Shown in pieces: positions 15,759-24,751 of a stretch of DNA of 64,000 nt. Below the pieces are notes generated by a model, which had not been told where the DNA came from, did no database searches, and worked only from the letters and a program-made list of their open reading frames with translations. Every line of letters begins with the position of its first letter. Positions within the stretch are counted from its first letter, which is position 1. The stretch is from the NCBI RefSeq assembly GCF_024978135.1, contig NZ_JANTEZ010000002.1, positions 558,001-622,000 of the forward strand, read 5' to 3'. The stretch is from Herbiconiux gentiana. GTDB lineage: Bacteria > Actinomycetota > Actinomycetes > Actinomycetales > Microbacteriaceae. A program made the position numbers and the translations under genes.

Positions 15759-18074
15759 ATGAGTCAGGACACGATCTCCGGCCTGTTGCGCAACCTGCGA
15801 CAAAGCGCGTCCCTCACGCTCGAGGAACTGTCGGAACGATCCGGTGTCAGCGTCAGAGGCATCAGCGACATCGAGCGCGGCGTGTCCGCTGCTCCGCGCA
15901 GAAGCACACTGGCAGCCTTGGCCGCCGGGCTCGACCTCGACGGCGACGATTCCGAGTCGTTGTTGGTGGCTGCTCGCCGAGCGAGGACCGTCGACTCCGA
16001 TCTCCCCTCCGCTCTGCGGCCGTCGCGATTGAATGACTTCACAGGGCGCGAGCGAGAACTGACCGAACTCGACGCGATGTTGGCGGTCGCCTCTCCCGTC
16101 GTGGTGATAACCGGGCCAGGCGGCTTCGGAAAGACGACTCTCGCCATCGAGTGCACTTCGCACCACGCGCCGGCGGAGGGATTGGTCTTCGTCGACCTCG
16201 CGGGCCAGGGCCGGCCGCCGCTGTCGCCGCTGGAAGTGGTGCAGTCGGTGCTTCGGCAGACCGACGAAGATCTGGCCGACCCCCCTACCTCCCTTACTGA
16301 AGCGGTGGCGCGATGGGAGGTGGTCGCACGGCTCCGCCAGCCGACGGTTCTGCTCGACAACGTCGCGAGCGAAGACCAGGTTCGCCCGATCCTTTCGGCG
16401 CTCGTGCGGGGTCCGATCATCCTGACCTCGCGGAGAACTGTCGCGGGGATCACCGCCACCGGACGCCTGACCCTCGATTCTCTCGAGCCGCCGATGAGCG
16501 TCAAACTCCTGGGCCGCATCATCCCGGAATCGCAGCGTGGACCGACTGACCTGCAGGAACTCGCAGCGTTGTGTAACGGAGTGCCTCTCGCCCTCCGGAT
16601 CGCGGGAAACCGCGTGGCGAGCCGGCCCGCCACATCTGTCCGGGACTACGTGGACCGCATGCAGTCGGAGGAGCGAAGGCTCGGCCTCCTCGTCGCAGGC
16701 GATCTGTCGGTCGAGACAGTCCTCGCGGTGTCCTACGACGAGTTGGATGCGGGCACTGCGGCACTGTTCCGGGCATCGTCGATCATCGACGGTCTCACCT
16801 TCGACAGCAGGATCGCCGCCGCCGCGTCGGGGCAATCGCATTCCGACGCCGAGATGCGACTGGAGAGTCTGGTCGACCTCGGAATCATCGAGTCGCGCGG
16901 TGACAACCGCTACCGCATGCACGATCTGCTGCGGGTCTTCGCCGCCTCTCGGCTCCGGTTGGAGAGTTCGGCCGATGAGGTGGCCTCCGCTCAGGACCGG
17001 TTGATGTACTGGCTGCTCCGCACGCTGCTCGTCGTCGTCGGGGACAAGTCGGTGGAGGTGCCCATTCCCGAGGAATGGGAAATCTTCCGTCTTGACGACG
17101 ATCCCGAGGGAGCGGATGAGCGGACGGCGCGCGCCTGGGTTCTGGCGGAGGCGGACCACTGGTGGCCGGCCGTCCGCCGCGCCGCTTCCGTCGGCGACCA
17201 CGACGCCGTGCTCCGGGTGGCCGCCTCGCTCCAGTGGAGGTCGGCGAAGTGGCACGAGTGGGGCCGGTGGCACGAGCTGAACGAACTCGCGCTGCGTTCG
17301 GCCACGGCTTTGGGTGACAAGCGCCTGCAATCCCTGCGATCGAGCCTCTTGGCGTGGACGGCGATGACCGAACTCGGCAATCCGATCCTCGCTCAGCAGT
17401 CGGCTCTCACCGCGCTCGAGATCGCCGAATCGATCGACGATGCTTACGCGTCATCGCGGGCACGCTACTTCTATGCCTGGGCCAGCCTCTACGCGGGTCA
17501 GACCGAGGGACTGGAAGAGCATCTGACCCTGGCGATCGACGGCTACGAAGAGACCGGGGCCTTCTCCGAGGCGCGGCAGGCTCGCACGATACGAGGGGTG
17601 CTTTATCGCCGACTGGGCCAGCACGAGCGAGCGGTCTCCGAACTCACCGCCGTCTTGAACGAGCTGCCGGCAGCGTTCACAGAGGACGGCGAAGACTTCG
17701 CGACGTCCTTCTCCCGCAACGTCGTGCTCGAAGAGCTGGCGAACAGTTACGTCGAGGTCGGCGATCCGGAGTCAGCACTCCGGATGGCGGATGCCCTGGT
17801 GAGCATGATCAGCACCCTCGACATGGACGTCTTCACCGCGCGTTCGCGGATCATCCGCGCCCGCGCTCTCCTGGCCGGCTCGCGGACGGACGAGAGCCTC
17901 GACGAACTCGAGAAGGTCGGCCGGGTGCTCGCCGAGTACCCACCCAACGGGCACGTGGCGATGATGCTGGTCGAAGCGGAGGCGCTGCATTCAGCGGCAA
18001 CGGGGGGAGGCGCGGTGCCAGGAGCCATCGCCGATCTCAGGGCGGAAAACCGCACGGATGATGCGAGCGGCTGA
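15759..18074 (+). CDS. XRE-NB-ARC-TPR STAND-type transcriptional regulator
   Basis: 771 aa in three parts. An XRE helix-turn-helix lies at residues about 5-62 (LRQSASLTLEELSERSGVSVRGISDIERG). An NB-ARC ATPase module follows with Walker A GPGGFGKTTL (119-128), Walker B-like TVLLDNVAS and the winged-helix part ending YRMHDLLRVFAASRL. A long helical TPR-like C-terminus comes after about residue 420. This is the AfsR/SARP-like plan with XRE in place of the SARP DNA-binding domain: an ATP-switch regulator triggered by an unknown ligand. ATG 15759 follows GAGGAGAG. It converges with the LAL regulator gene with a 7-bp gap, so two STAND regulators face each other. Confidence 0.88.
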   Translation: MSQDTISGLLRNLRQSASLTLEELSERSGVSVRGISDIERGVSAAPRRSTLAALAAGLDLDGDDSESLLVAARRARTVDSDLPSALRPSRLNDFTGRERELTELDAMLAVASPVVVITGPGGFGKTTLAIECTSHHAPAEGLVFVDLAGQGRPPLSPLEVVQSVLRQTDEDLADPPTSLTEAVARWEVVARLRQPTVLLDNVASEDQVRPILSALVRGPIILTSRRTVAGITATGRLTLDSLEPPMSVKLLGRIIPESQRGPTDLQELAALCNGVPLALRIAGNRVASRPATSVRDYVDRMQSEERRLGLLVAGDLSVETVLAVSYDELDAGTAALFRASSIIDGLTFDSRIAAAASGQSHSDAEMRLESLVDLGIIESRGDNRYRMHDLLRVFAASRLRLESSADEVASAQDRLMYWLLRTLLVVVGDKSVEVPIPEEWEIFRLDDDPEGADERTARAWVLAEADHWWPAVRRAASVGDHDAVLRVAASLQWRSAKWHEWGRWHELNELALRSATALGDKRLQSLRSSLLAWTAMTELGNPILAQQSALTALEIAESIDDAYASSRARYFYAWASLYAGQTEGLEEHLTLAIDGYEETGAFSEARQARTIRGVLYRRLGQHERAVSELTAVLNELPAAFTEDGEDFATSFSRNVVLEELANSYVEVGDPESALRMADALVSMISTLDMDVFTARSRIIRARALLAGSRTDESLDELEKVGRVLAEYPPNGHVAMMLVEAEALHSAATGGGAVPGAIADLRAENRTDDASG

Positions 18075-18081
18075 AGGGGTC

Positions 18082-20820
18082 TCAGCCGCTCTCGCTCGTC
18101 TCGCGAAGCAGTCCAGAAAGTTGTGAACGCCGGCTGATCCCCAGCTTGCCGAATGCCCGGTGGAGGTGGGCGCCGACCGTTCGGTGTGACAGGTAGATCT
18201 GATCGGCGATCTCCTTGTTCGTGAGGCCATCGGCCGCCAGGCGCACCACCTGGATCTCCTGCCCCGTCAGCAGGCGATCGATGTCAGCGGAGACCGGGTT
18301 GGACCGAGCGGAATCCACCCCTCCAGCTGCGCGGAGCTCTGCGGCGGCTCGCTCCGCGAGAGGACGGATGGACTCCGCTTCGAAGAGCCGCACGGCTTCC
18401 CAGAGCTGCGATCTGGCCTCGACGATCCGGCGTTCACGGCGAAGCCATTCGCCGAAGAAGAGCCGCGCCTTCGCGAGGTCGACCGAAGCTTTCGCATTCT
18501 CCCCCGCCTCGATCGCCGCTTCGAAGTGAGACCGTGCCTCAGGGCCATCGGAGAGCAGTCCACGCGATCGTTCCACGATCACTCGGAGATGACTGGAACG
18601 GGTCTCCTCGGCGATACGCGTCGCGCGGGCCAGCCAGGCTTCCGCCTCACGACGTTCACCCGATCGTGCCGCTGCCTCGGCATAGTCACCGCCTGCCCAC
18701 AGGGCGACCGGCGCGTTCACGGCCGTCCGGTCGAGGTGGCTGATCGTCTCCCCGTACTGTCCCTCGTTGAGGGCGAGTTGCGCTGCCGCCCACTCCGCCG
18801 TGGCCGCGATACGGGCGAACGGTTGAGGACCTGACAGATCCGTCACCACTTTCAGCGCGTCGAGAGCGAGTCCCCGCTCACCTCGGAGGGCTCTGGCGTG
18901 CGCGATCTGTGCCGCAGCCATGCCTCCCACCACGCCGAGGTCCAGATCGCGGCTGAGATGCAAGGCCTGCTCGACGTCAGCGAGACCATCGGTGATGTGT
19001 CCAGCCGTGATGCGGAGCCCCCCACGACCGCAGAGGCCCGTAGCCTCGTCGCTCGTCCGGGAGGCGGAATGGAACGCACGCGTCGCCGCATCCCACACCG
19101 TCTCGGCGGCATCCAGGTCGTTGATCTCCTCGGCGCTGAAGGCGAGACAGTTGAGGAGGACGGCGTCGGTGGGGCGGAGCCGTCTGTCGAACGCCCTGAG
19201 CGACGCTTCGACGTCGTTCGCACCGGTACCGGGTTCCATCAGGGTCAACCCGATGCCTTGGAAGACGTCGTCCCCTCCGGTCGGGACAGCCCGGAGTCCG
19301 TCGGCGATGAACGTCTTGACATCGCTCGGCTCGCCCAGGATGTACGCACGGACGGCCGCGAAGACGAGAACCTCGATCTTGTCGTCGTCGTGGGTGAACC
19401 CGGTTGCCAGTTCGGCGAGGTCGCGAGCGCTTCTGCCCTGGAATCCCGTGGTCTGGCTGAGCATCCATTCGGTCCGGGCCAGCTGCAGCACGTCGGCCTC
19501 CGACGCGACCACGGGCCCTGCCTGGTCGACGAGCTCGGCCGCGAGCGCGGGTCTTCCGGCTTGACGCGCGGCCTCGGCGGCGGCGACCAGCCTCCGCGCC
19601 CTGTCGCTGAACCCGGGGGTCAGATCGGCAGCTCTGCGCCAGGCTGCCGAGGCCTCCGTCCGTGCTCCACGGCCCTCGGCCACCCGCGCCGCCTTCTCGA
19701 GTTCGGCGGCGATGGCCTCATCCCAGCCTGACGTGGCCGCCGCACGGTGCCAGGCGGAGCGACCTGGGTCGGAGATGACGTCTGCGAGCGCTCGATGGGT
19801 ATCGGCACGGATTCCCGAGTCGGCGGCGTCGTAGAGCGCGGAGCTCACCAGCGGATGCTTGAACTCGTACGTACCACCGCGCAGCCTCAAGAAGTCCAGC
19901 CGCTCCGCCGGTATGAAGTCACGCTCGGACAGGCCGAGGTCGCCGAGCGCGGCGACGACCTCCTCGAGATCCGCGCCCTGACCGGCGGCAGCCACGAGCA
20001 TGGCTCGCCGTGCCGAGTCCGGAAGCCGATCCATCTCGGACAGGAAGGTACGCTCGAGCCGGTCTGTGATGGGCAGACGATCGTCGCGGCCTCGGCGCAC
20101 GTTCCCCTCTGATCGCGCTGTCGATGCGAACTCGGTCAGCGCCAAGGGGTTTCCGAGCGAACTGTCGAGTACGAGCTCCAGCGCGCGGTCGGGCAGGGCC
20201 GGAGCCCGCCGGAGAATCAGCTCGGCCGCGCCTGCACGATCGAGGGACTCCAGGTGCACGTGGTCGGGGAACTGGCTCGCCAACTCATCGAGGTTGCGCA
20301 CAGATCGCGTCGTCGCGAGGAGGAAAGCCCGGGTTCCGCGCAGTCGCTTCGCCAGGAACGCGATGACCTCGTGGGTCGAGGCGTCGACCCAGTGGAGATC
20401 CTCGGCGATCATCAGTATCGGGGATGCCTCGGCAGCCTCCTCGACGAGGCCCAACGCCGCCAGCCCCAGCAGGAGACGGTCTGCCTCGCCCTCGTCGGAC
20501 ATTCCGAAGGCCACCTTGAGCGCCGACGCCTGACGGAGCGGGAGAGCGTCGAGCCCTGTGAGAAGCGGCTGGAGGAGCTGGTGCAACCCCGCGAAACCGG
20601 CCGCCTCCGCGTTTCGCACCCCGGCGCACTCCAAGACTCGGAAGCCGCGTCGCTCCGCGACGAGTTGAACTGCCCACGCGAACGCCGTCTTGCCGATACC
20701 GGGTTCGCCGTCGATGAGGAGAGCTCCACCCTCACCGGCACCGGCACGCCGCAGGGCTTCGGTAGCCAAGTCGAGCTCAGCAGCACGACCCACCAGGCTG
20801 CCGTCGGCAGATGACTTCAC
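18082..20820 (-). CDS. LAL-type LuxR family transcriptional regulator
   Basis: 912 aa large ATP-binding LuxR regulator. The N-terminal AAA/STAND module has SLVGRAAELDLATEAL and Walker A GEPGIGKT (38-45), with LMIAEDLHWVDASTHEVIAFL as Walker B and sensor. A long TPR-like middle follows. The C-terminal LuxR HTH (LLTGQEIQVVRLAADGLTNKEIADQIYLSHRTVGAHLHRAFGKLGISRRSQL, last about 65 aa) is intact. The start is GTG 20820, whose bases overlap the stop of the upstream XRE gene (GTGA), so both are translated together. MalT-like activation by an inducer is expected. The inducer is unknown, though the nearby HbpS-like protein hints at a redox or heme-related cue (inference). Confidence 0.92.
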   Translation of the reverse strand: MKSSADGSLVGRAAELDLATEALRRAGAGEGGALLIDGEPGIGKTAFAWAVQLVAERRGFRVLECAGVRNAEAAGFAGLHQLLQPLLTGLDALPLRQASALKVAFGMSDEGEADRLLLGLAALGLVEEAAEASPILMIAEDLHWVDASTHEVIAFLAKRLRGTRAFLLATTRSVRNLDELASQFPDHVHLESLDRAGAAELILRRAPALPDRALELVLDSSLGNPLALTEFASTARSEGNVRRGRDDRLPITDRLERTFLSEMDRLPDSARRAMLVAAAGQGADLEEVVAALGDLGLSERDFIPAERLDFLRLRGGTYEFKHPLVSSALYDAADSGIRADTHRALADVISDPGRSAWHRAAATSGWDEAIAAELEKAARVAEGRGARTEASAAWRRAADLTPGFSDRARRLVAAAEAARQAGRPALAAELVDQAGPVVASEADVLQLARTEWMLSQTTGFQGRSARDLAELATGFTHDDDKIEVLVFAAVRAYILGEPSDVKTFIADGLRAVPTGGDDVFQGIGLTLMEPGTGANDVEASLRAFDRRLRPTDAVLLNCLAFSAEEINDLDAAETVWDAATRAFHSASRTSDEATGLCGRGGLRITAGHITDGLADVEQALHLSRDLDLGVVGGMAAAQIAHARALRGERGLALDALKVVTDLSGPQPFARIAATAEWAAAQLALNEGQYGETISHLDRTAVNAPVALWAGGDYAEAAARSGERREAEAWLARATRIAEETRSSHLRVIVERSRGLLSDGPEARSHFEAAIEAGENAKASVDLAKARLFFGEWLRRERRIVEARSQLWEAVRLFEAESIRPLAERAAAELRAAGGVDSARSNPVSADIDRLLTGQEIQVVRLAADGLTNKEIADQIYLSHRTVGAHLHRAFGKLGISRRSQLSGLLRETSESG

Positions 20821-21578
20821 ATCACGAGATTATCCTCCTGCAGCACCGTCACGATAAGACCTGCCGTGCCGGGAATCTCGAAGCTGTGGAACGATGCATG
20901 ACCGACGGGGGCACCGGCACGATCCACTCGGACCCTGCCCGCTGGATTCGGTCGGGCGTCGTGCCGCGCCCAAAGAGCCCGGAAGTCCTGATCCCGCACC
21001 GCGAGGCGCCCGACCACCTGCTGGAATCGGAGGTCATAGGGGTCGCCGTGGTAGCGCAGTTCGGCAGCGCTAGCGGCCGCCCGGGTCTCCCAGTCGGCCT
21101 CGTTCCGACTGTCCTGGGAGAAGGTCCACTCCACGAGGTTGAGACCGTGCTCGATCCGGTGATTCCTCAGCTGGCGTGCACGATCGTTCACGAGAAGCAC
21201 GTCCAGATTGCTGGAGGCGACGTACGCCGGGGTCTCAAGCCAACCGTTCAGCAGTTCTCTGACGGTCTCCGGAATCACACCGTCGTGGCTGGGACCCGAA
21301 TTCGCGACGGGGTGCAGGCTTCGCAGCCGAAGGAGGTACTGCTCCGCGTTCCGGTCGAGCCTGAGTGCGCGGGCGAGTCCGTGCAGCACCTGGTCAGACG
21401 GCTCTTTGTCGTGGCCCTGCTCCAGCCGGAGGTAGTACTCCGGGCTGATGGACGCCAACATCGCGACCTCTTCCCGCCGCAACCCGGGTACGCGTCTGTT
21501 CGACTCCCTCTGCAGCCCGACGCATTCGGGCTGCAGCAACGCCCGGCGCGCCCACAGGTATTCGCCGAGGACTGTCAC
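20817..21578 (-). CDS. XRE family regulator with MmyB-like ligand-binding domain
   Basis: 253 aa. The HTH is LGEYLWARRALLQPECVGLQRESNRRVPGLRREEVAMLASISPEYYLRLEQGHDKEPSDQVLHGLARAL (residues about 4-75). An MmyB-like domain follows (LLNGWLETPAYVASSNLDVLLVNDRARQL ... ELRYHGDPYDLRFQQVVGRLAVRDQDFRALWARHD). The GTG at 21578 has GGAGG 9 bp upstream and fits the usual family start; another GTG at 21608 would overlap the HbpS stop. Such proteins often control adjacent SDR or oxidoreductase genes. Here the gene lies between an HbpS-like sensor and a LAL regulator, an unusual three-gene cassette. Confidence 0.9.
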   Translation of the reverse strand: MTVLGEYLWARRALLQPECVGLQRESNRRVPGLRREEVAMLASISPEYYLRLEQGHDKEPSDQVLHGLARALRLDRNAEQYLLRLRSLHPVANSGPSHDGVIPETVRELLNGWLETPAYVASSNLDVLLVNDRARQLRNHRIEHGLNLVEWTFSQDSRNEADWETRAAASAAELRYHGDPYDLRFQQVVGRLAVRDQDFRALWARHDARPNPAGRVRVDRAGAPVGHASFHSFEIPGTAGLIVTVLQEDNLVM

Positions 21579-21604
21579 CGAGCGGGTCCTCCGTCTCGTG
21601 GCCG

Positions 21605-22042
21605 TCACCGCACACCGCCGGCCATACGTGCAGCGGCCGACACCGCTGCGTGGTCTTGCCCCGGCGAGCCGCCGCCGGCGCCGATGCCTCCGATCACCAC
21701 TCCCTCTGGGTCGAGGATCGGAACACCACCGGCGACGAAGGCCAGCTTCGTCGAGGACGCCGTCTCGATGGTGGCCATCGGCCCGCCCGGCGAAACCCCA
21801 CCGCTCAAGTCGGACGTCGACGCCCCGAAGTAGACAGCCGTCCGCGCCTTGGCGATCGAGCTGTCGATGGCACCGACGACCGCGCCATCCATCCTGGTGA
21901 CCAGAACCAGATGCCCCCCGCCATCGACCACGGCGATGCACGCAGGAATGCCGCTCTCCCGAACCGTCTTCATCGCCTCGTCCGTCAGTAGTCGCGCGAG
22001 CTTCAACGGGAGAATGATCGGTGAGATCACTGCCATGTCCAT
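21605..22042 (-). CDS. HbpS-like heme-binding/GlcG family protein
   Basis: 145 aa of the HbpS/GlcG (DUF336) family: AGIPACIAVVDGGGHLVLVTRMDGAVVGAIDSSIAKARTAVYFG, the PGGPM loop and the glycine-rich end IGGIGAGGGSPGQDHAAVSAA. Family members bind heme or corrinoids. HbpS of Streptomyces reports redox stress to a two-component system. No signal peptide is seen, so this copy is predicted cytoplasmic. ATG 22042 fits the family N-terminus; an ATG at 22078 is also possible and neither has a good ribosome-binding site. It is the first gene of the cassette with the XRE and LAL regulators and has a perfect palindrome upstream. Confidence 0.83.
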   Translation of the reverse strand: MDMAVISPIILPLKLARLLTDEAMKTVRESGIPACIAVVDGGGHLVLVTRMDGAVVGAIDSSIAKARTAVYFGASTSDLSGGVSPGGPMATIETASSTKLAFVAGGVPILDPEGVVIGGIGAGGGSPGQDHAAVSAAARMAGGVR

Positions 22043-22079
22043 AGTCAAAGGATGTCGGTCGGCGCTGGGTGCACGCATC

Positions 22080-22091
22080 GGTCAAATGACC
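22080..22091. promoter_or_regulatory. Palindrome upstream of the HbpS-XRE-LAL cassette
   Basis: GGTCA-AA-TGACC is a perfect 12-bp inverted repeat directly upstream of the HbpS-like gene, in operator position for a dimeric regulator. If the HbpS gene starts at 22078, the palindrome would sit immediately before it. Confidence 0.45.
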
Positions 22092-22125
22092 ACATCGCAC
22101 CCGCCCCGTCCTGTCCGCGGTGTTC

Positions 22126-22626
22126 CTAGGCCAGTGAGGCGAGCTTGGCCGCGGAATCGCGATCCGCTCCGGCCCAGGCGACCAGGGTGTCTTCGGAATC
22201 CGATCCCAGAGGCATCCGAAACTGGTCGAGTCGCATGATCCCGACTCCCGGGTGTCGGATCAGGACGGTCAACTCATCGGGGACGTCGCTGTTCCGCGCC
22301 CAGGACTCGGCGAACAGCGTGCTGTTCGCCGAGAGATCGCCGATCAGACCCAGGAACCTCGCGTCTTCGGGATGGCGCGCCAACGACGACCTCAATGCGG
22401 ATGCGATCACGTCGGATTTCCGGGTCCAGTCCGGGAGATCGCGATTCGTCCGATCACTCAGATACATGTACCGCGCGATGTTCGTCCCCGGGGCGTACAC
22501 GGGATGGAGCGTCTTCGCTGCCACCGTCGCACCGACCACGTCCAGGTACCGGTCGTAAGCGATCATGGCCACCGCAGGCTGTGATTCGAGCATCCGGATC
22601 ACCGTGTCGCGAAGCGGCTCGCTCAT
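22126..22626 (-). pseudogene. MmyB-like ligand-binding domain without HTH (truncated XRE regulator)
   Basis: The frame encodes only the C-terminal MmyB-type domain: LRDTVIRMLESQPAVAMIAYDRYLDVVGATVAAKTLHPVYAPGTNIARYMYLSD ... ARHPEDARFLGLIGDLSANSTLFAESWARNSD ... GIMRLDQFRMPL. The XRE helix-turn-helix expected in front is absent, and the upstream DNA is the end of a different MmyB gene. In-frame sequence before the ATG at 22626 (DAFGVGVSP) still resembles the interdomain linker, so homology extends past any clear start. This supports truncation by recombination between neighbouring paralogues. A free-standing ligand-binding protein that modulates an intact regulator is an alternative. Confidence 0.65.
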
Positions 22627-22651
22627 CGGCGACACGCCGACACCGAAGGCA

Positions 22652-23503
22652 TCAGGCCGGCTCTCGGAGTCGTGAATCAGCCGAACCGGATGCCTGCGCG
22701 ATTCGAAGCGCGGTGATCGCATCGGCGGCACCGGATCCGGACTCCGGCAGGAGGACGGTGAGCACGTGGTCTTCGTCTCCGGTCATCGTCAGGCACTGCA
22801 CCGCGAACTCCACATGACCGAAGCCGGCGATATCCAAGCGGAGCTCGCTGCGGTCCAGCGGGGCCGCCTCGTGCGCCGCCCAGAGACGCTGGAAGTCGCC
22901 GTCTCGCATGGACAGCAGCCCCACGATGTCCTGGAAGCCGGTCGAGTGCGGGTCGCCGTAGAAGCGAAGGGCCGAGACGAACCGCCTCGCGCTTGCCTCC
23001 CAGCCGAGGTCGGCAGCTCTCCAATCCCCACCGAACACGTTCAGCACCAGATTCGACCCGGGGCGCATGGTACCCGGCACTATCGCATCGGCGAGACCGT
23101 TGGCCATGACGACGGTCTGGTTGCGGTCGGTGAGGAAGGCCGGTGTCGTCGACCAGTTCGCAAGCAGTCTCGCCAGACTCGTCTCTACGGCCCCCAGCAG
23201 TCGGGAGTGCTCCACCGGGCGGAATGTACCGGACTGGATCCGAACGAGACGGACCATGTAGCTGAGGGCGCCCTCGTTCAGATGAAGTGCGCGCGCCAGC
23301 GACTGGAGAACCTGTTCCGACGGTTGATGGCCTCTGCCCTGCTCCAGGCGAAGGTAGTACTCGGGACTGATTCCAGCGAGCTGCGCCACCTCATCCCGCC
23401 TCAACCCCTGCACCCTTCGACCGGGCATCGTGCGCATACCGACGTCTTCGGGGCGAAGCTCAGCCCGACGGGCCCTGAGGTAGTCCCCAAGCGGTGAGTC
23501 CAC
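22652..23503 (-). CDS. XRE family regulator with MmyB-like ligand-binding domain
   Basis: 283 aa, full length. The HTH is at residues about 5-76 (LGDYLRARRAELRPEDVGMRTMPGRRVQGLRRDEVAQLAGISPEYYLRLEQGRGHQPSEQVLQSLARAL). The MmyB-type domain contains LLANWSTTPAFLTDRNQTVVMANGLADAI, LRFYGDPHSTGFQDIVGLLSMRDGDFQRLWAAHEA and a C-terminal ECF-like 'FAVQCLTMTGDEDHVLTVLLPE'. GTG 23503 matches the family start. It lies directly after the MR-like/PoxB operon and could be its regulator. It is therefore one candidate for the protein that binds the shared promoter dyad at 28.9-33.4 kb (inference). Confidence 0.9.
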   Translation of the reverse strand: MDSPLGDYLRARRAELRPEDVGMRTMPGRRVQGLRRDEVAQLAGISPEYYLRLEQGRGHQPSEQVLQSLARALHLNEGALSYMVRLVRIQSGTFRPVEHSRLLGAVETSLARLLANWSTTPAFLTDRNQTVVMANGLADAIVPGTMRPGSNLVLNVFGGDWRAADLGWEASARRFVSALRFYGDPHSTGFQDIVGLLSMRDGDFQRLWAAHEAAPLDRSELRLDIAGFGHVEFAVQCLTMTGDEDHVLTVLLPESGSGAADAITALRIAQASGSADSRLREPA

Positions 23504-23567
23504 TGCGCGACCCCATTCTCTGCACCGGTCGGGCCCGCTGCCCGTCACCTTGAACGTGTCAAGCCAA

Positions 23568-23584
23568 CCAGCGGGCCGCGCTGG
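23568..23584. terminator. Weak hairpin after the PoxB operon
   Basis: CCAGCG (23568-23573) and CGCTGG (23579-23584) flank GGCCG, about 60 bp past the stop of the mandelate-racemase-like gene. The arms are short and there is no T-tract. Confidence 0.35.
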
Positions 23585-23645
23585 ACTCCATGCAGAAGAC
23601 AGGCAGTATCGACGCGTCCAGGCAGTTATCGAGCTGACTTTTTCG

Positions 23646-24737
23646 TCAGGACACCCGGTAGCGGGCGATCGCTTTCTCATCCCAGGAGATTCCGGTTCCC
23701 GGCCGGTCGGGCACAGTGAGCACACCGTCGTGGGGCCGAAGCGGATCCTCGAGCACAGGATCGGCCCAGTCGACCCATTCGAGCCAGTGCGCTGTAGGCG
23801 TCACGCGCAGGAGGTGAGCCGAGACCTCGGGGTAGAGATGGTTGGAGAGTTGGATTCCGGCTCCGTCGCTCAGGCCGGCCGCCCTCAGCCATCCGGTCAC
23901 TCCACCGATTCTCATGAGATCGGCCATCGCGTAGTGAGTGGCGCCGGACTGGAGGAATGTATAGAAGTCTCTGACCCCGTAGTAGTTCTCTCCCATCTGG
24001 ATGGGAGTCCGGATCTTGTGGGCGAGCTCACGATAGGCGGCGACGTTGCTGTAGTCGATGGGTTCTTCAAGCCAGTAGAGCCCTTGATCGTCGAGCTCGT
24101 GGCACCGCCTGATCGCATCTCCCGTGCCCAACGCCTGGTTGAAATCCACCATGAGGTTGACCCCGTCGCCGACGCCGTCCCGAACGGCAGCGATCGCTTC
24201 GAGGTCATCGCGCACGTCAACGTTCCCGAGACGGAGCTTCAGTGTGTCGAAGCCGCCTTCGGAGAGGAGGTCGGCTGCCTCCTGGGCGAGGGTATCCGGA
24301 GAATGTCGCCACAGCCCGTTGCTGTTGTACGCGCGCACGTCGCCCGCGGTGCCACCGAGCAGTTCAGCGAGCGGCAGGCGTGCCGATTTGGCCGAGGCGT
24401 CCCAGAACGCCATGTCTAGCGCCGAGATGGCTATCTGCGAGATGCCGGTCTCGCCGACGACGTTCAGTGCCTGCCTGGCTCGAGCGTAAGCGTCCAGGGG
24501 CGCCACGTCGGATCCCGTCAGCGCCTCTGCGAGATCGCGGATTTCGGCCGCGATGGCGGGCATCGCGCCGGCACGGTACGGGGTGACGTAACTCGAGCCC
24601 GTGACACCGTTGGCCAGGTGGGCGTCGATGAGCACGAGGGGCCAGGAGTCGAACCGGCCGATGGCGGCGATCACGGGCCGTCTGAGCGGTACGACGACCG
24701 TGCGGACCTTCACACTCTGCAATTTCATCCGTGTCAT
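23646..24737 (-). CDS. mandelate racemase/muconate lactonizing enzyme family protein
   Basis: 363-aa enolase-superfamily enzyme predicted to abstract the alpha-proton of a carboxylate, as in acid-sugar dehydration or racemisation. The capping domain is N-terminal. In the barrel, TLKLRLGN supplies KxR in place of the usual KxK, VDFNQ and EEPI/GENYYG supply metal ligands, and the SNHLYPEVSAHLL histidine matches the mandelate-racemase subgroup general base. ATG 24737 follows AGGA 9 bp upstream; a GTG at 24755 overlapping the PoxB stop lacks a ribosome-binding site. It is the last gene of the MRJP-LVIVD-PoxB operon. Its substrate is unknown. Confidence 0.88.
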   Translation of the reverse strand: MTRMKLQSVKVRTVVVPLRRPVIAAIGRFDSWPLVLIDAHLANGVTGSSYVTPYRAGAMPAIAAEIRDLAEALTGSDVAPLDAYARARQALNVVGETGISQIAISALDMAFWDASAKSARLPLAELLGGTAGDVRAYNSNGLWRHSPDTLAQEAADLLSEGGFDTLKLRLGNVDVRDDLEAIAAVRDGVGDGVNLMVDFNQALGTGDAIRRCHELDDQGLYWLEEPIDYSNVAAYRELAHKIRTPIQMGENYYGVRDFYTFLQSGATHYAMADLMRIGGVTGWLRAAGLSDGAGIQLSNHLYPEVSAHLLRVTPTAHWLEWVDWADPVLEDPLRPHDGVLTVPDRPGTGISWDEKAIARYRVS

Positions 24738-24751
24738 GCCGAGGCTTCCTA

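Noticed and set aside
15711-17330. 539-codon minus-strand frame inside the XRE-NB-ARC gene
   Set aside because: No motif, and the sense frame has intact HTH and Walker motifs with a good ribosome-binding site.
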